Shown: positions 42,665 to 54,790 of the stretch, one piece after another
Layout: every line of letters starts with the position of its first letter
How positions within the stretch are numbered: position 1 is the first letter of the stretch
NCBI RefSeq assembly: GCF_932276165.1
Contig: NC_063994.1
Coordinates: 2,728,001-2,792,000 of the forward strand
From: Plutella xylostella
Taxonomy: Eukaryota; Arthropoda; Insecta; Lepidoptera; Plutellidae
Direction of reading: 5' to 3'
DNA length: 64,000 nt
The notes under the pieces: model-generated
Database searches by the model: none
The model's input: only the letters and a program-made list of their open reading frames with translations
Told to the model about the DNA's origin: nothing
Program-made: the position numbers and the translations under genes

Positions 42665-43787
42665 TTTTTTTTTTTTTTTATAATCTTTATTAATTTTTAG
42701 GGATTTTGGTACACATATGCGACCATGTCAATCCCATCATAACTTAACCTTAGTAAACATTCAAAAACTTAACAAACATAATCTAATTTCTTCTTAATTC
42801 TAGACACTTTTTTACAAATTTATAAACTAACTGAGCATTAATCGAAGTGGGTTCAGCTATAATACTAAAAAATACACCCACATTAACATCACTACAATCT
42901 AATCCTAAGCTACTAAGTAGCACCCTTCTTTCGGAAGCGTTCCGAACACACTCCGTCAACAAATGTTGGACATCTTCTATTTTACCACATACCTCACAAT
43001 TGGGTGATTCGACTTTTTTCATTAGATATCCAAACTTATTTAACGGAGCGTGTCCAGACCGCAAACGATGAGCTGTAATTATTTCAGCGCGACTTATCTT
43101 GCATAAACTGAACCAAGGCACACGAGGAGGCTGTGACTGAACAATTCTGTACCAAATGCCTTTATCTAACGATCTTTTATCAAAATATTCTTTCCACAAG
43201 TTGTAACAGTAAATTTTGAATTTTGGAACTACTTCTGTATAACTGGATAACACATATATTTCTATTCCTTCTTCTACTGCAAGTTTAGCCAATCTATCAG
43301 CCTCCTCGTTACCCCTGAGTCCAATATGTGCTGGTATCCACTGCAAACAAATTCTTTTATCAGTAGTGTTGTGCAACTTATTGATCACTCTCAATACAGC
43401 ATAAGCCAGCGGGACTCCTCTGTATCCAGAAGCACACCGCATAATATGTTGCAAGGCACTTTTGCTATCACTTAAAACTACAATCTTATTATATTCTAAT
43501 GTATCAGCATACAATACTGCCTCTAAAATTGCTAACAATTCAGCCGTCATAATACTAACAGACTTATTCATTTTACATAGGACCTTTTTATTCAAAACAG
43601 GATCCCAAAAAGCCGCCCCCATTCCTTTATCACTACGCGAACCGTCAGTATATAACTTATGCCATCCTGTGTATTTGGTATTTAAATCCAGCAATGTTTG
43701 GTTTTTTAAAATATGAAGGTTGTATTGATCTTTTGCTTTCTTGACTGACTCTAATTTATCTAGAATGACATTCTCACTCTGATTTGT
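42665..43787 (-). pseudogene. 5'-truncated LINE: RNase H domain and C-terminal zinc knuckle
   Basis: The minus frame runs from about 43787 to TAA at 42783, about 330 residues. RNase H motifs are present in order: YTDGS, TAELLAILEA, LSDSKSAL and WIPAHIGLRGNEEADRLAK, so the catalytic Asp/Glu/Asp/Asp set looks intact. A C-x2-C-x7-H-x4-C (CEVCGKIEDVQHLLTEC) follows. The 3' end is a 16-17-base A tail on minus (T run from 42665 on plus). A target duplication TTTTGATTTG is seen at 42654-42663 and again near 43787-43797. The organisation fits R1/jockey/I-type LINEs. A TTG, not ATG, is the first in-frame start-like codon, as expected for a truncated copy. Confidence 0.85.
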
Positions 43788-44096
43788 TTTGATTTGAAAA
43801 ACTTCGTTTCAAGCAAGCAAGAGTGGCCCTCTTGATTCGATCGTAACTCTGGTTGTTCCGTATTTGCAGTGGCATCTAAGTTTAAATCTTTCTACGCATT
43901 TTTCATTATCAAAATCTGTTAGGTAGTGAAAGAGTAACAAAGATACATACTCATAAATATTAGCTTTTATACTAGGTACTAGTTATACAAGCTGTTATAA
44001 GACATTTTTTACGTCCGATACTTCTAAAACCCGACAAAATGTTACTCCGATATAACCAAAAATAACCAAGTAACGTTTTTCGGGATTCACTGCTTC

Positions 44097-44291
44097 TCAC
44101 ACCATGTCAATACCTACAATATCAGTCTCAAACTGTGGCAGCACTAATGCACTTTCCCTCCATTTTGCAGCCACAAATTTCAATTGGGCGACCGGAAGCG
44201 GAAGCGAAGTGTCCCGTGGGAAGTCCGCCGCTCGCGACTTCCTTGCGCGAATTTCATAATTCAAATTCAAAAGTGTTCTAGAACTCGCCAT
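44097..44291 (-). CDS. Short ORF in GC-rich patch, possible first exon
   Basis: From an ATG at 44291, 64 residues (MASSRTLLNLNYEIRARKSR ... FETDIVGIDMV). The DNA is GC-richer with CpGs (44180-44260), unusual here. No domain is recognised and no downstream partner found. It may be a promoter/first-exon region or chance. Confidence 0.2.
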   Translation of the reverse strand: MASSRTLLNLNYEIRARKSRAADFPRDTSLPLPVAQLKFVAAKWRESALVLPQFETDIVGIDMV

Positions 44292-44299
44292 ATTTATTT

Positions 44300-45895
44300 A
44301 CCGTTATCCTACTAATAGTGTAAACGTGAACGTTTGTGAGGAATGCAATAGAATGTTTTTTACTCTTTCACGGGAAAACGGTAGGGACATTTTTTATGAC
44401 ATTAGTAAAGTAAAGTAAGTAAAGTATTTGGGTCTTACTCAGAAATCTGGCTCAGGGTTAACACATAGAAGAATAATAAATGAACGAACATCCAGATCTA
44501 TCGTATCGTCCTTATTACATCCAGAATATTCCATGACAAGGTTGCCGGCAATTATACGGCGGGTGGGAGAACAGAAAACCGTAATTTTGTAGATGTTTTT
44601 CGCTTATTTGTGCCCCTTTCGTTTGTTCCCGGATCTCGGCTCCGTTACTAATTGGATAGCTATAGTCTTTCTTAAAACAATTGTATTTAATTGTTTGGCT
44701 TTACAATTATTTTAGCGATATTTATCGGGTTAATTGCTGGTTTGGTTTCCGTTCGTTGCTTGGTTAAATAATCATTTTAAGAGTAATAAACTTGCTCTTG
44801 AATAGTACTCTCGTCTGTTATGAAAGGTGCCAGGTTTGGTTCCTGAAATGAGCATTATAAGTTACTTAGGTTCAATAATTATTATTATGATATTTAGGAA
44901 TTCATCTTATTTAAACATCTACCTACCTACTTGCATTCCATCGAAGCGAATTTCTTGGTAAATGCCAGGATTCGAACCCTCAACCATTGCAACATCATCT
45001 ATCATATGAATGAGACAAATAAAAGTCCTGGATCTACTAAACGGGATAATTTTAAATCATTTTCGCTTAGGTCCCCAGTGTGCAGTACTATTCTCGTAGC
45101 ATAGGAAAGTAACATACAAATAATTACCCACAGATTTCCACATACAAAGTATACGAGAGTATCCCACTAGCATCTTGCTAACGGCATCCGTACCTGACTT
45201 CCTCAGTTCACAGACCAGGAGTAAAGCATTCTAGTATATCTTCTAATACTTGTGCGATGGGCTACCACTGACTCCAACTATACCCTAGCAAGCTGGATAG
45301 TTACATGAAGACCCAACAACAGAGTGAATCTGTTCACCATGATGGCCATTAATAATAACGAAGGAAACTGGATGGGTCTATGGAACTTCCTATATGGAAG
45401 AAATAGCTTTTTGAGAATAAGCCCGCCTTTGTATGCGAATAATTCAGGTCTGTTTTTAAAGCTGTGTCATGTAATTTGACTATTTTGTGAAGGTACAATG
45501 TACAATAGTGTAAGAAAATAAAAATGTGAAAACAATAAATATTTTTCATAATATTTATAAGTCAACCAAAGTTGAATGTGAAAAGTAGACAGAAGCTAGT
45601 AAATTTATTAGTATTTCTACATAAATATCAAGGAGGCCAAATTCTCTTGTGTAGAACATCCTCAAATGCCAATCCAGCTCCTGGCCTACTACAGATAGGG
45701 TTACTCCGCCTGAGCTAGTCGTCGTTATCGCTCATTATAGTGTCTGGTTCACCCCCCCCCCACCCCCCTTCCCATCCGCGAGCTTCACGGGAAAAGAAAA
45801 TAGCTACAGAACACGAGCTGGAAACTCACATGTAATTGCTAAGAAAATGAGGCTTATGCTGTTACGGAAAATAGTGCTTTTGATTTGTGTGTAGG
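44300..45895. other. No gene seen
   Basis: AT-rich, with a C-run at 45748-45770. No recognisable repeat boundaries or open frames. Confidence 0.5.
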
Positions 45896-45898
45896 TAT

Positions 45899-45990
45899 TT
45901 TAACCGACTTCAAAAAAAGGAGGAGGTTCTCAATTCGTCGGGATCTTTTTTTTATTTTTTCATGTATGTTCACCGATTACTCCGTTGTTT
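45899..45990 (+). repeat. Lepidopteran-type repeat tail 'accgacttcaaaaaa'
   Basis: 'aaccgacttcaaaaaaagga', 'ggaggttctcaattcgtcgg' and 'catgtatgttcaccgatta' are phrases I know as a very common dispersed repeat in moths. Non-coding. Confidence 0.5.
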
Positions 45991-46155
45991 TTTTATTTAT
46001 ACGCACGCATGACTATAACAGATAAACAGTGTGTTAAAGATAGTGATGCTCCCGAATTAAATTGAACTAATTGCTACGATAACTACGTGATCTACTGGTT
46101 AAACTGATTGTGCAGTAGGTAAATCATTTGGGGTAACGACTTGCGTTTGATGACT

Positions 46156-46255
46156 TGGTAATGATTGGATGCAGAAAGCTATAGATCGCATCCAGAGGCG
46201 TGCTTTTTAAGAGGCCTACGTCCAGCAGTGGACTGCTATAGATGATGATGTAAAT
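46156..46255 (+). pseudogene. RTE-like LINE 3' end
   Basis: NDWMRKAIDRIQRRAF-like reading, then 'ggcctacgtccagcagtgga' (EAYVQQW) and 'ctatagatgatgatg'. This is the usual terminal sequence of RTE-type elements with its short GAT tail. A sibling fragment is at 20476-20566. Confidence 0.65.
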
Positions 46256-46349
46256 AGCATACTTACATACACATTACACATCTGTGTGATATTTTTAAGG
46301 TGAGAAAAAGGGTGATTTAGGTCAGTATATTTTATTTTAAAACTGCCTC

Positions 46350-46720
46350 TGTGGTCTAGTGGTAGAAGCTTCGCTTCATGACCCAGAGGTCCTGGGTTCG
46401 ATTCCCGGGTGGGACCATCAATTTGTGTTTCTAAACTGTGGTTCTAAGTTTGGTTAGGACATAGAAGGCTGATCACCTGTTGTCCGAAACAGTGAAACGA
46501 TCCATGCTGTCGGATGGGCATGTAAAGCAGTCGGTCCTGCGCCTAGCTCTCTCCAGTCGTGTCGGTCAATCCGTCCCATTGGGCTATGAGAGTGATGGAA
46601 CAGAGAGTGCTCCTGTGTACTGCGCACACACTTGGGCACTATAATCTACTCCTGCGTAGATGGCTGATCTCAATTGAGATTGGCCGCCGTAGCCGAAATT
46701 CGGCTAGGAGGACATTATTT
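46350..46720 (+). mobile_element. tRNA-headed SINE, third family
   Basis: The head 'tggtctagtggtagaagctt' with 'gggttcgattcccgggtggg' has box A and box B, but acceptor-stem pairing is poor, so it is not a tRNA gene. The body includes 'ctgtcggatgggcatgtaaa', 'cagtcggtcctgcgcctagc', 'ctgcgtagatggctgatctc' and 'ccgccgtagccgaaattcgg'. It ends near 46720. Confidence 0.7.
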
Positions 46721-46777
46721 TAATATACCTACTTATTTAATACGTATTTATATGAACATGTGGAATCGAAATAGATC

Positions 46778-46916
46778 TACAGGCTGTTACAAAAAGGGTA
46801 TACTTACTAAGCCGAAAGGGGGTAAATTTCCAAAACTTGTAGAACAAAAGTTGTTCAGAATGACCCCTTGAGTCACCCCCTTTCGGCTTAATATACCCTT
46901 TTTGCAACACCCTGTA
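46778..46916. mobile_element. MITE, TACAGGGTGTTGCAAAA family
   Basis: The left TACAGGCTGTTACAAAAAGG pairs with the right CTTTTTGCAACACCCTGTA; 'taagccgaaagggggt' and 'accccctttcggctta' pair as inner arms. It is almost entirely self-complementary. Confidence 0.75.
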
Positions 46917-46919
46917 TAG

Positions 46920-47966
46920 ACTGGTTTCAGTGTAGTTTTGCGATGATGTTGCCGCGATATCCTGCAATGAACAAATAGTTTAATTCCACTTTATGACATA
47001 ATGACGTCACTTAATCCGGGTGACACAAAGTGACGTAATTCGCAACGATTCGAATAGCACCGTCTATTCAATACACTGCCATGCCGATAACGGGACGGAC
47101 ACCCCACACTTGTCCGAACCAATCAGAAGAACGGAAATATTACTTAAAAAATAACAATATTGATTTACGAATTCCAATAAGAAGTAAGTATCTTAGTAAA
47201 TAGAAACTGCTATCGTACAACCACACCGTATTTGTCTGTAATGACTAAAGTCTTTTAATAGTACACTTAAATAATTTCAATGTTGGACATGATTAAATTC
47301 GGATAGGTAGGTACGTTATTTTTATGTTAGTTACGGTCTCAGGTAATCTCTACTGATTTGTTTTTGATGAAACTTGGTATGAAGGCAGCTGATCCTCTGG
47401 ATATCCTACTATAATCCCGAAATTCCCTTGGGTTTTCCGAATTATTAATTTTATATTTTAAGGTGAAACGAAGGCCCCAGACAACAGCTAGTAAAATATA
47501 AGTTTACAGACAAATTTAGTTCAAAGTTGAACAGTAAGTTAGAGTTTTACCTCACATTGTAACAAACGCATGCAAGAAGTTTTGTCGCGGCTAAAGTTTA
47601 GATTGGTTCGCAGCTAACAAAGCAGTGCTTATTATATGTATTTATATTAAAGCGTTGCAGCTTCTTGTTGGTGCGTTGATATATTGTGCAATTTGTTCTA
47701 ATGAGTTTTCTTGGTATGAGGTATAGTTCTTAAGTAAGGTGTGGATCTAAAACAACGATGCATTATTCAATACTTAAAAGTGTGGTCGTTTTGGATTGAA
47801 GGTTACAAGTGTTTTTGTATTTTCAATACTTATCATTATCCAAACTGTTTTATTAAAATATAAACATACTTACATACAAGGAAAGAACAGAACAGAAACA
47901 AGGAAATGTACCTATTTTATTTTAATGTAATGCAGGAGAAAATTTTGTAGCGAAAGATATTATATA
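46920..47966. other. No gene seen
   Basis: AT-rich DNA; nothing recognisable beyond short simple runs. Confidence 0.5.
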
Positions 47967-50383
47967 AGGTATCGCGTCCTTATTCCGAGGTAAATCACAA
48001 CATTTGAAAGTAAGTAAGAAAAATAAGCATTTGTAACCATCAATATTGATGTGAAATATTGTCTTCTGTAAGAATAAACGTTAAATTTTATATTTCTTAA
48101 CACAGATTCATTGATGACACATTAATTATACTTAAAAAAATATAATTTATTACACATGTCGATTTGCCCTAATACCGAGGTAGGATTATGGTTTCTTCCA
48201 TATACCGAGGTAGCCTGTTCCATATTCCGAGTTAGTCCTGTCAGTGGCTCCATGAGTGTGGCCATGAACATAAGGAAATTACAATCGAAAATATCGATAT
48301 ACTTTTTTAACCTTAAAGTACTCCAAATAAATTTAATTATTCTAAATAGTAGTTGAAAATAATGAAAAGAATTAAATACTCTCCATTTATATTGGTTTTC
48401 GTGATAATTTCTATTATTTATGTAACATTTTCATAATTCATTATTGCAACTGGTAACATTGGCTAGAAAAAATATTCATAATGCTTCTATGATGTTCTAT
48501 GGACTTTTCCAAGCGATTAAAAAAAAATAGAGTAGAGATGGGGTAAATTGATGAAATAGTGACAGTAATCGAATATAATCGATTATTGAACTCGAATGAT
48601 TTAAACATTTTTTACTATAGTTTTTATCTAAGTAAGGTCTAAAATTTTTGCATTGCACTAGGTACATCTCTATGGCGCATGCGCGCTGGACTGGAGGCGC
48701 GCCGGCGCCATGTTCAATTTTCCGCCGAAAAGTTTGCCGCTATTCTTTGAAAGTATTTTTGTTAAGTCTTTACATTAGAAAACAAACATCTTTTATTAAA
48801 TTATTATGTTTGTATTTGCAATATGCAATTGGAAAATCGATAAGGTAAGCTTGTGTGCGAATTATTTTAGGAAATTACGTAAAATGGAAATATTTTTATG
48901 TTTTTATCAGTAATTTGGCATCAGTTTAGTTACTAACCTTGGTTTTTGTTCTAGCGTTTTCGTTTCTAAACTCACTAAGTTTTGTGAAAATGGGTACCAA
49001 CTTATAAGGATAAGCTTAATTCTGTCAACTATCCATACAATTTACCTACTTACTTTATTTTTCAGTGACAACAACAAGAAAATGAAAAAATCAACCAGAC
49101 CCCTAAACCAAACATGAAATGCAGTATACAGGACATTCATTTATCTGGGGATTCTGGGATAACAATATTACAACGGCCATCAGACCTCGAAGTAGAAGGA
49201 TAATGGAAATAAAATACAGAAATGAAATTAGGCAATTGTGTATATAAGTGTTATAAAAACTCAACCGTCGTGTGTGTTATTTTATTCACCCAAATAAAGT
49301 TTTACGTCTACAAATTTCTTTTTTTCTTCTTTTATAAAGAGTAATAAGTAGGTAGTACCTAGTAGTAGTTTCGTAAAGTCAGGCATATCTATCCACACCC
49401 CTTTTATATTTAGGAAGAAAGTCGCTAATTCATCTTGATTTTATGGTTTGATGACGGCGTCGGATGACACTGCGAAGGTGTGATGTAGTCATATTCCGAT
49501 GCCCGAGGTATCTACCTATGTAAAATGTCATACTCCATATTAGGGGTTCAGCAAGTATTTTAATAATCCATATTTCGAGTTATCAAATTATCGATTTAGA
49601 AACAACATAGATATGTTACTCAAATCATACATAAAATATTGGTAAAAATATGTATCACTTACGTTAATAGCGATAAAATAACACTGTTTTTTATCATTTC
49701 AAATATACATACTAAGTTAAGGTTTTCTAGGTAACCATGTTTTTTGCGTCAACAATTATCGTGTCATATTAAGATTCCTAGAGGATATTTTGTACCGCCG
49801 AATTAGGTTATAAGCTTGTCACGTTCATCATTATTATTATGTAATCAAGCATATACTTCAAATGTTATGATTTGTAAAGTTATAAGCTAAAAATCATGAC
49901 ATAGTATTTTTCCTTATACCGAGGGTACCTCGGAGTTAGGAACAACGTATAAAAATCAGGCCCTTATACCGAGGTATTTTGTTTTTGAGTTTTAAGGTTA
50001 AATTAGTTTAAAAAGAGTTAAAATTTAAATTTAATGTAAGTATAAGAATATAATAAACTAAATATAAACTATTTACAAAGTTGAACGTCGTATAAATATT
50101 AAAAAACACAATTATTAAATATGGCTGGCCTTACGTAACCCGGGTCGCGTTTGTATGAAAAACATGGCGGCGTCGCCCTCACGGCACATTACATGAGTTT
50201 TTAGTAATTTTAGGCAATTTTAAACATATTTACTACATCAAGTACTTTCAGTTAAAGATAATGAACGATTAAATGTAATTTTAGAGTATCCAAACCTATT
50301 AAAATAAGTAATAATCATGAAAATAAATATAACTCGAAATAAGGACGCCATTTTGAATACCGCGAAATATGGACTCTCTACCT
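47967..50383. mobile_element. TA-flanked DNA transposon with internal TACCGAGGTA motifs
   Basis: The left end AGGTATCGCGTCCTTATTCC and the right end (inverted) AGGTAGAGAGTCCATATTTC agree at about 20 of 26 positions. Both are flanked by TA (47965-47966, 50384-50385). TACCGAGGTA-like motifs occur at 48173, 48203, 48223 (diverged), 49917, 49966 and, diverged, 49495 and 49568, besides those at the ends. It encodes no recognisable transposase but contains a possible small spliced gene at 48672-49300. Length is 2,417 bp. The architecture equals that of 14835-16790 and 17753-18965. Confidence 0.6.
48672..49300 (+). CDS. Possible two-exon small gene inside the transposon
   Basis: A GC-rich patch with ATG at 48672 (MAHARWTGGAPAPCSIFRRK) is open to a good donor AAG|GTAAGC after 48844. 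A polypyrimidine-like tract and CAG precede 49066, and splicing keeps the frame open (GKSI-S-DNNKKMKKSTRPL) to a TGA near 49118. AATAAA follows at about 49293 ('acccaaataaagttttacg'). A second frame in exon 2 (MKCSIQDIHLSGDSG...) is open for 29 codons. No family is recognised. Start GC-richness, splice sites and poly(A) signal together are suggestive but each is common by chance. Confidence 0.25.
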
Positions 50384-50780
50384 TAGTTAGGTTGAAACTG
50401 AAACGTGCCACAACATAATGTACAATTAACTTGTTATGTAAGACATTCAAATAATTATTATTAAATATAAATCGGTCGAGTGTAGCTACACCCTGAAGCT
50501 GTATGCATCGATAATTTGAAACTGGTGTCAATATTAAAACCCATCTCCAACAGGATTGCTATCCAATTTTGTATTCATTTGTATTTAACAGCAATTGGGA
50601 AAATATCTCACAATGGTCTGTCCAGCCGACGTATTAATGGCATAGGCTATGTAGAATTGGCAGCTTTGTTCAAATAATTCTACCCGCAGATTAAAGCTGT
50701 ATTGGCTGGTATTAATGATTCCGATTCGAAAACAGTTGCAAAACTTTATTTATTTTAATATTTTATAGAAGTATTAATAA

Positions 50781-51015
50781 TCACATCTTAAGATTTGACC
50801 TATTTTTAATATACTACCTATAGTTTTCTGAATAAATATTATTCTTATTCTTAAAAAAAAAAAAAAAACTTTTTAATCTGAAACACAGGAAAAACTCTGT
50901 TATTTCCTAGTTCAGAGCAGTATTTCACCTACATTTAGCATTAAGATTTGACCTATTTTTAATTTACTACCTATAGTTTTCTGAATAAATATTATTCTTA
51001 TATTATTCTTATTCG
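50781..51015. repeat. Direct repeat of about 65 bp
   Basis: 'taagatttgacctatttttaa' (as overlapping phrases), 'ctacctatagttttctgaat' and 'aaatattattcttat' occur at 50788-50850 and again at 50943-51005, 155 bp apart. The first copy ends in a run of A (50853-50868). It is a duplicated retroposon tail or short tandem duplication. Confidence 0.6.
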
Positions 51016-51049
51016 TTGGCCTACAGTGATAATTGTTCACATAATTATA

Positions 51050-51160
51050 TTGTAGGTTGGCTGGTAGAAAATGCTCTTAGCATTAAGTCTTTTGTACATG
51101 TATTTTTTATATTTGTGCAATAAAGAATTAAATTCGGGCAGCTATAAATAAATAAATATT
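51050..51160 (+). repeat. LINE 3' end
   Basis: 'ggttggctggtagaaaatgc', 'cattaagtcttttgtacatg', 'gtgcaataaagaatt' and an AATAAATA tail: the same family as 8090 and 12430. Confidence 0.6.
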
Positions 51161-51169
51161 ATAGAATAT

Positions 51170-53300
51170 GTAGGTACCTACGTATTACAATATTTATAAA
51201 CTTAAGTCACCCTGACTGGATAATCCTTATACCACAAACAAGACGTAAATTTGAGCGCTTGAACTTAAAAGTTATTCAGAATGAAAGTTTACTTAGCTCC
51301 TTTCTGACTTACACATTTTTGGACCCCCTTTATCTACCTGCCTGTCTCTCAATGAATATGGAGTGAAAATGTGGACTTGAAAAGTTGATGTCAAGTTAAT
51401 TAATTTGACTGTTAAATTTCTTCCCAACAAACCCGACCCCTGTAAAGTTGGTGGCCACAGCTGTTGTTCCCAAACACCTCACTCTACACTGGCGTGCAGA
51501 GAAATGTATGCATCGGTCTCTTGAATATGATGTACGATGGATAGGTATACCGACCGATAATTATAATAAAAAGAAACAAAGACAGTATATTTTTATGTAA
51601 AACAGGTTATATAATCTTAAGGTTCAAAGCTTCCTTTAATTAGGACAAACAAAAGCAATATTTTTGAATATGTAATTTCCTGTGGTTCGCATATAACCTA
51701 ATCATAATACATTAGGCACAATCATATTTATTATAGCTTACAAAAGGTTTCCCGAAAATAAAACGCATGTGGCGTACCTATTATCCGGCACGACAGTGTA
51801 CGTTTATTCATTTATTTTGGGGTTGAATTAAAAAAATCAATACTGCCTGTGACACTCGTCACTCTCGGCCGGCGGCTTCAATCCGACAAAACAGAGGGCT
51901 TTGTTAAATCTGCTGCTGGAAGTACCGAGTTGATGGAATGTGAGCTTTAAATGGAATATGTTTGCTGTTTGGATGCGAATGTTTGGCTGTAGTTTGTGTA
52001 GTAGTGGTGGGTTTCTTTGTTTGATTACGCCTTCTAGTCCAACAAAATTATATCGATTATTAAGACCTTAATAGTTATTTATTTTTAATGTTACACTTAT
52101 TTAAAAAAATAAAGAGCTAGAGTAGGGTTTATAACAGAGCGGTAGAAGGATTAGTCAGTCAGAATGCCATTTTAGATGCGCCAGACGTATAGGTAACTAC
52201 ATAATATAATACATAATACACTCACGAGTATATAATGAAAGCGTTCCACGCCCCAAAATATTCAGGTCATTTGGTACAAACATTTTGTGGGTGGAACTTA
52301 TTCACTAACTAACTAACTTGTATATTGTAACTCTCTATTACTCAAATTTTACTTTGCCCTTACCTAAACTAAAAAGTTTTTGTCAATGAGATTACTCCAT
52401 ATATTATCCTTTCAACGGCTGCCCCCAGCCTAGTCACTCCAGTAACTAAGAAATAAGTAAGTTAGTGAACACTTACCAAAGTACACCACGACAGGACCCT
52501 GTCACAGCCAGTTAGGTGGGCGCCAGCATTGCCGCACAGACGCTAATAGGTTCTGTAGTAAACACACAGCGGATACAGTGAGGTCAGGCAGGGCATTCCC
52601 TAGTAATAAGGTCTAGCGCCAAACTTTTCATGGCACCTATTATAGGTAAAAGTCTTATATAAATATGGTGTTTGTCACACTATAAACACATATTTATTCA
52701 GAAGAACTGGATACCACCTGCGGTGTTACCACAAACTTTTATGTCAATTAATTTCATTTGATAAAAATATTAATTTAGGTTTCTTTGTGAAGTAGGCATC
52801 CCAGAATCGCCAGGGAAAACAATTATAGGTAGAAGGCGAACCTAGTATTTTTAAAATCTAAATATAAATTCGTAAGGTACTAAAATACAATTGTCAGTAT
52901 CTAACCCCTCTTGTAAGGAAATTGCTAACGATCTAGCCGACGTACACTGCACGCAACAAAAACATTCATCCTCGCGATACAGTTGTTAATGGAATGCAAG
53001 ACTGCAGACTGAACCAACCCCAGTTTCTTATTCCAGTTAAAAAAATTAATTAATTAATTATGCAATCTAGAGCTGTGATTCGCTGAAGTAGGTTTGTTAG
53101 TAGAGAAACAGGGTATAAGATCATAGAACCTGTTTCATACTTAATTTCAGTTTACCTTGAAGTTCTGTATTGTAGAACACACACATACATTCATACTCTC
53201 AAACTGTCCCCTTATATAATACTAGTAGGATAAATATCACTGTAAATAAATATAATAAGAAATACCTAAATTAATTATAATCGAATTAGATAATCACTGC
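51170..53300. other. No gene; one MITE fragment
   Basis: The fragment at 52217-52310 begins TACACTCACGAG and ends 'tttgtgggtggaactta', related to 40593-40824 and internally inverted. The rest is AT-rich without supportable frames. Confidence 0.45.
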
Positions 53301-53558
53301 ATGATTTGCCTACAACACATCGTAACTTTATTTTTTACAAAATGCGATGAAAATTTTCATAGCAACATTTGTAGTGAAAATACCGTGACGCGGAGACAGA
53401 TGGCGGCCGTCCCGGCGTCCGCGACTGCCGTATATCAGCCTGCATTTTTTATATTTCATTCACCTCAAGGTTATTTATTTGGGGCGGCCATTTTTACCGT
53501 TGTGATTTTCAAGAAGATTAGGCGAATCGCGTTTGCGAGAAACCGCAAGAGTTGTTGA
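53301..53558 (+). CDS. Weak ORF around a CpG-rich patch
   Basis: The frame of 85 codons includes TRRQMAAVPASATAVYQPAF at 53390-53450, in a locally GC-rich patch ('gatggcggccgtcccggcgt'). No domain is recognised; it may mark a promoter or an exon of an unseen gene, or be chance. Confidence 0.15.
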   Translation: MICLQHIVTLFFTKCDENFHSNICSENTVTRRQMAAVPASATAVYQPAFFIFHSPQGYLFGAAIFTVVIFKKIRRIAFARNRKSC

Positions 53559-54134
53559 AATGCTACAGAAAGTGTTTGTATACGATTACATATTTTTTTC
53601 CTGACAAATATTTTATGTACTATGTTATTTATGGTGTGGTAACACAACATTTACGTGTGTCATTGAAAATTCAATATTAATTCTTACTTGCACTTTGAGT
53701 AACCACTAACCACTATCAGAAAAGGAAAATATCCATTGCTACAACTACTTACTCGACAATGTTTTCAAAACTTCAACTAATACCTAGGTACCTATGCATG
53801 TTCAATATATCATAATTTCTAATGCACCATTTCAGTGTGAAATGTGCCGTAATAGATTTCACAGTGACGTCACAATAGGTTGAGTCGCATTACTTGTCAA
53901 CTAGTCGCGTCCCGAGTGCAACTCCAATAGTTAGGGCTACACTCCACCAATAGGAAGCGGGCAATATCTCAACGGAGTCTATTCGATGCGAATTGTCGAA
54001 ACTCTAGAACATGTCACACAAGTTTCAACTTGGAACAAGTTGGACACAGCGACGGTGCCTTCCGAAATGGTTAGTTTCCACGTCCACAGTAAAACGATTG
54101 TGGATAACCTAACCAACGTTAAAAAACATAGACA

Positions 54135-54315
54135 CTAAGGGTGCGTTGCACCATTTAACTTTAACTATTACAAACGTCACATCGTCTGTCAAAGCATCGG
54201 TTAAGCGAAAAATTGGTTGCACCATTCAACTATGGTTAAAATGACGTCATAACTTTAACGATAACCATAACCACCCCATGTTGGCCGGTTACTGTTAAAG
54301 TTAAAGTCAGGTAGC
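54135..54315. mobile_element. MITE-like element, GGGTGCGTTGCACCA end
   Basis: TAAGGGTGCGTTGCACCATT and 'taactttaactattacaaac' begin a stretch with 'ggttgcaccattcaactatg'. A matching inverted end 'tgatgcaacccaccctaaaa' with 'ttaaccttaactattacgat' lies at 55840-55880. Either two separate copies exist or one element has been expanded by the insertions between them. Confidence 0.5.
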
Positions 54316-54562
54316 TGTCAAACCCGTTGTATAACCTCAAAGTAACAGTATTACGTACAAATATTAATATTCAATAATTCTTATCATGTCGCTTCTACGT
54401 GAAATAGTGCTTGAAACAACTTCTCCACGAAAATGTAAAAATGTAAAAAATAAAAACAAGTTCCTCAGAAATTGAGATTGAGGTGGAGTAAGTACGGAAC
54501 TTACGAAATATGAAGAGAAAGGTGTACTTTCAGAGAACTGATAGATTCGCAGGTTCCAGGTC

Positions 54563-54790
54563 TCAAAAATGTGGCTCGTGTGTTGGCTTTAAAACTAGAA
54601 CCTTTCTTACTGCCTCCAACGACGAAGTAAGTGCACCTATTATTATGTTGTAGGTGTAATGATCATCTTCACCACCAAATAAGCGTCCACTTCTAGCCAT
54701 GGGCTCTTCCAAGGAGCGAAACAACACTGTGCCCTCGGCCTTCCTTATCCAGCCACTACCGGCTACCTGCCGGTTGCCGGTCCAGCGCAG
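54563..54790 (-). pseudogene. RTE-like LINE C-terminal remnant
   Basis: On minus one reads LRWTGNRQVAGSGWIRKAEG, TVLFRSLEEPMARSG and GGEDDHYTYN. RTE-type proteins end in the same order (VAGxxWxRxAxDR...WRxLEEAYxxxW...). The larger 152-codon frame up to 55021 joins this to unrelated sequence. Confidence 0.6.

Noticed and set aside
46353..46420. tRNA gene with CAT-like anticodon
   Set aside because: The acceptor stem does not pair and a SINE body follows.
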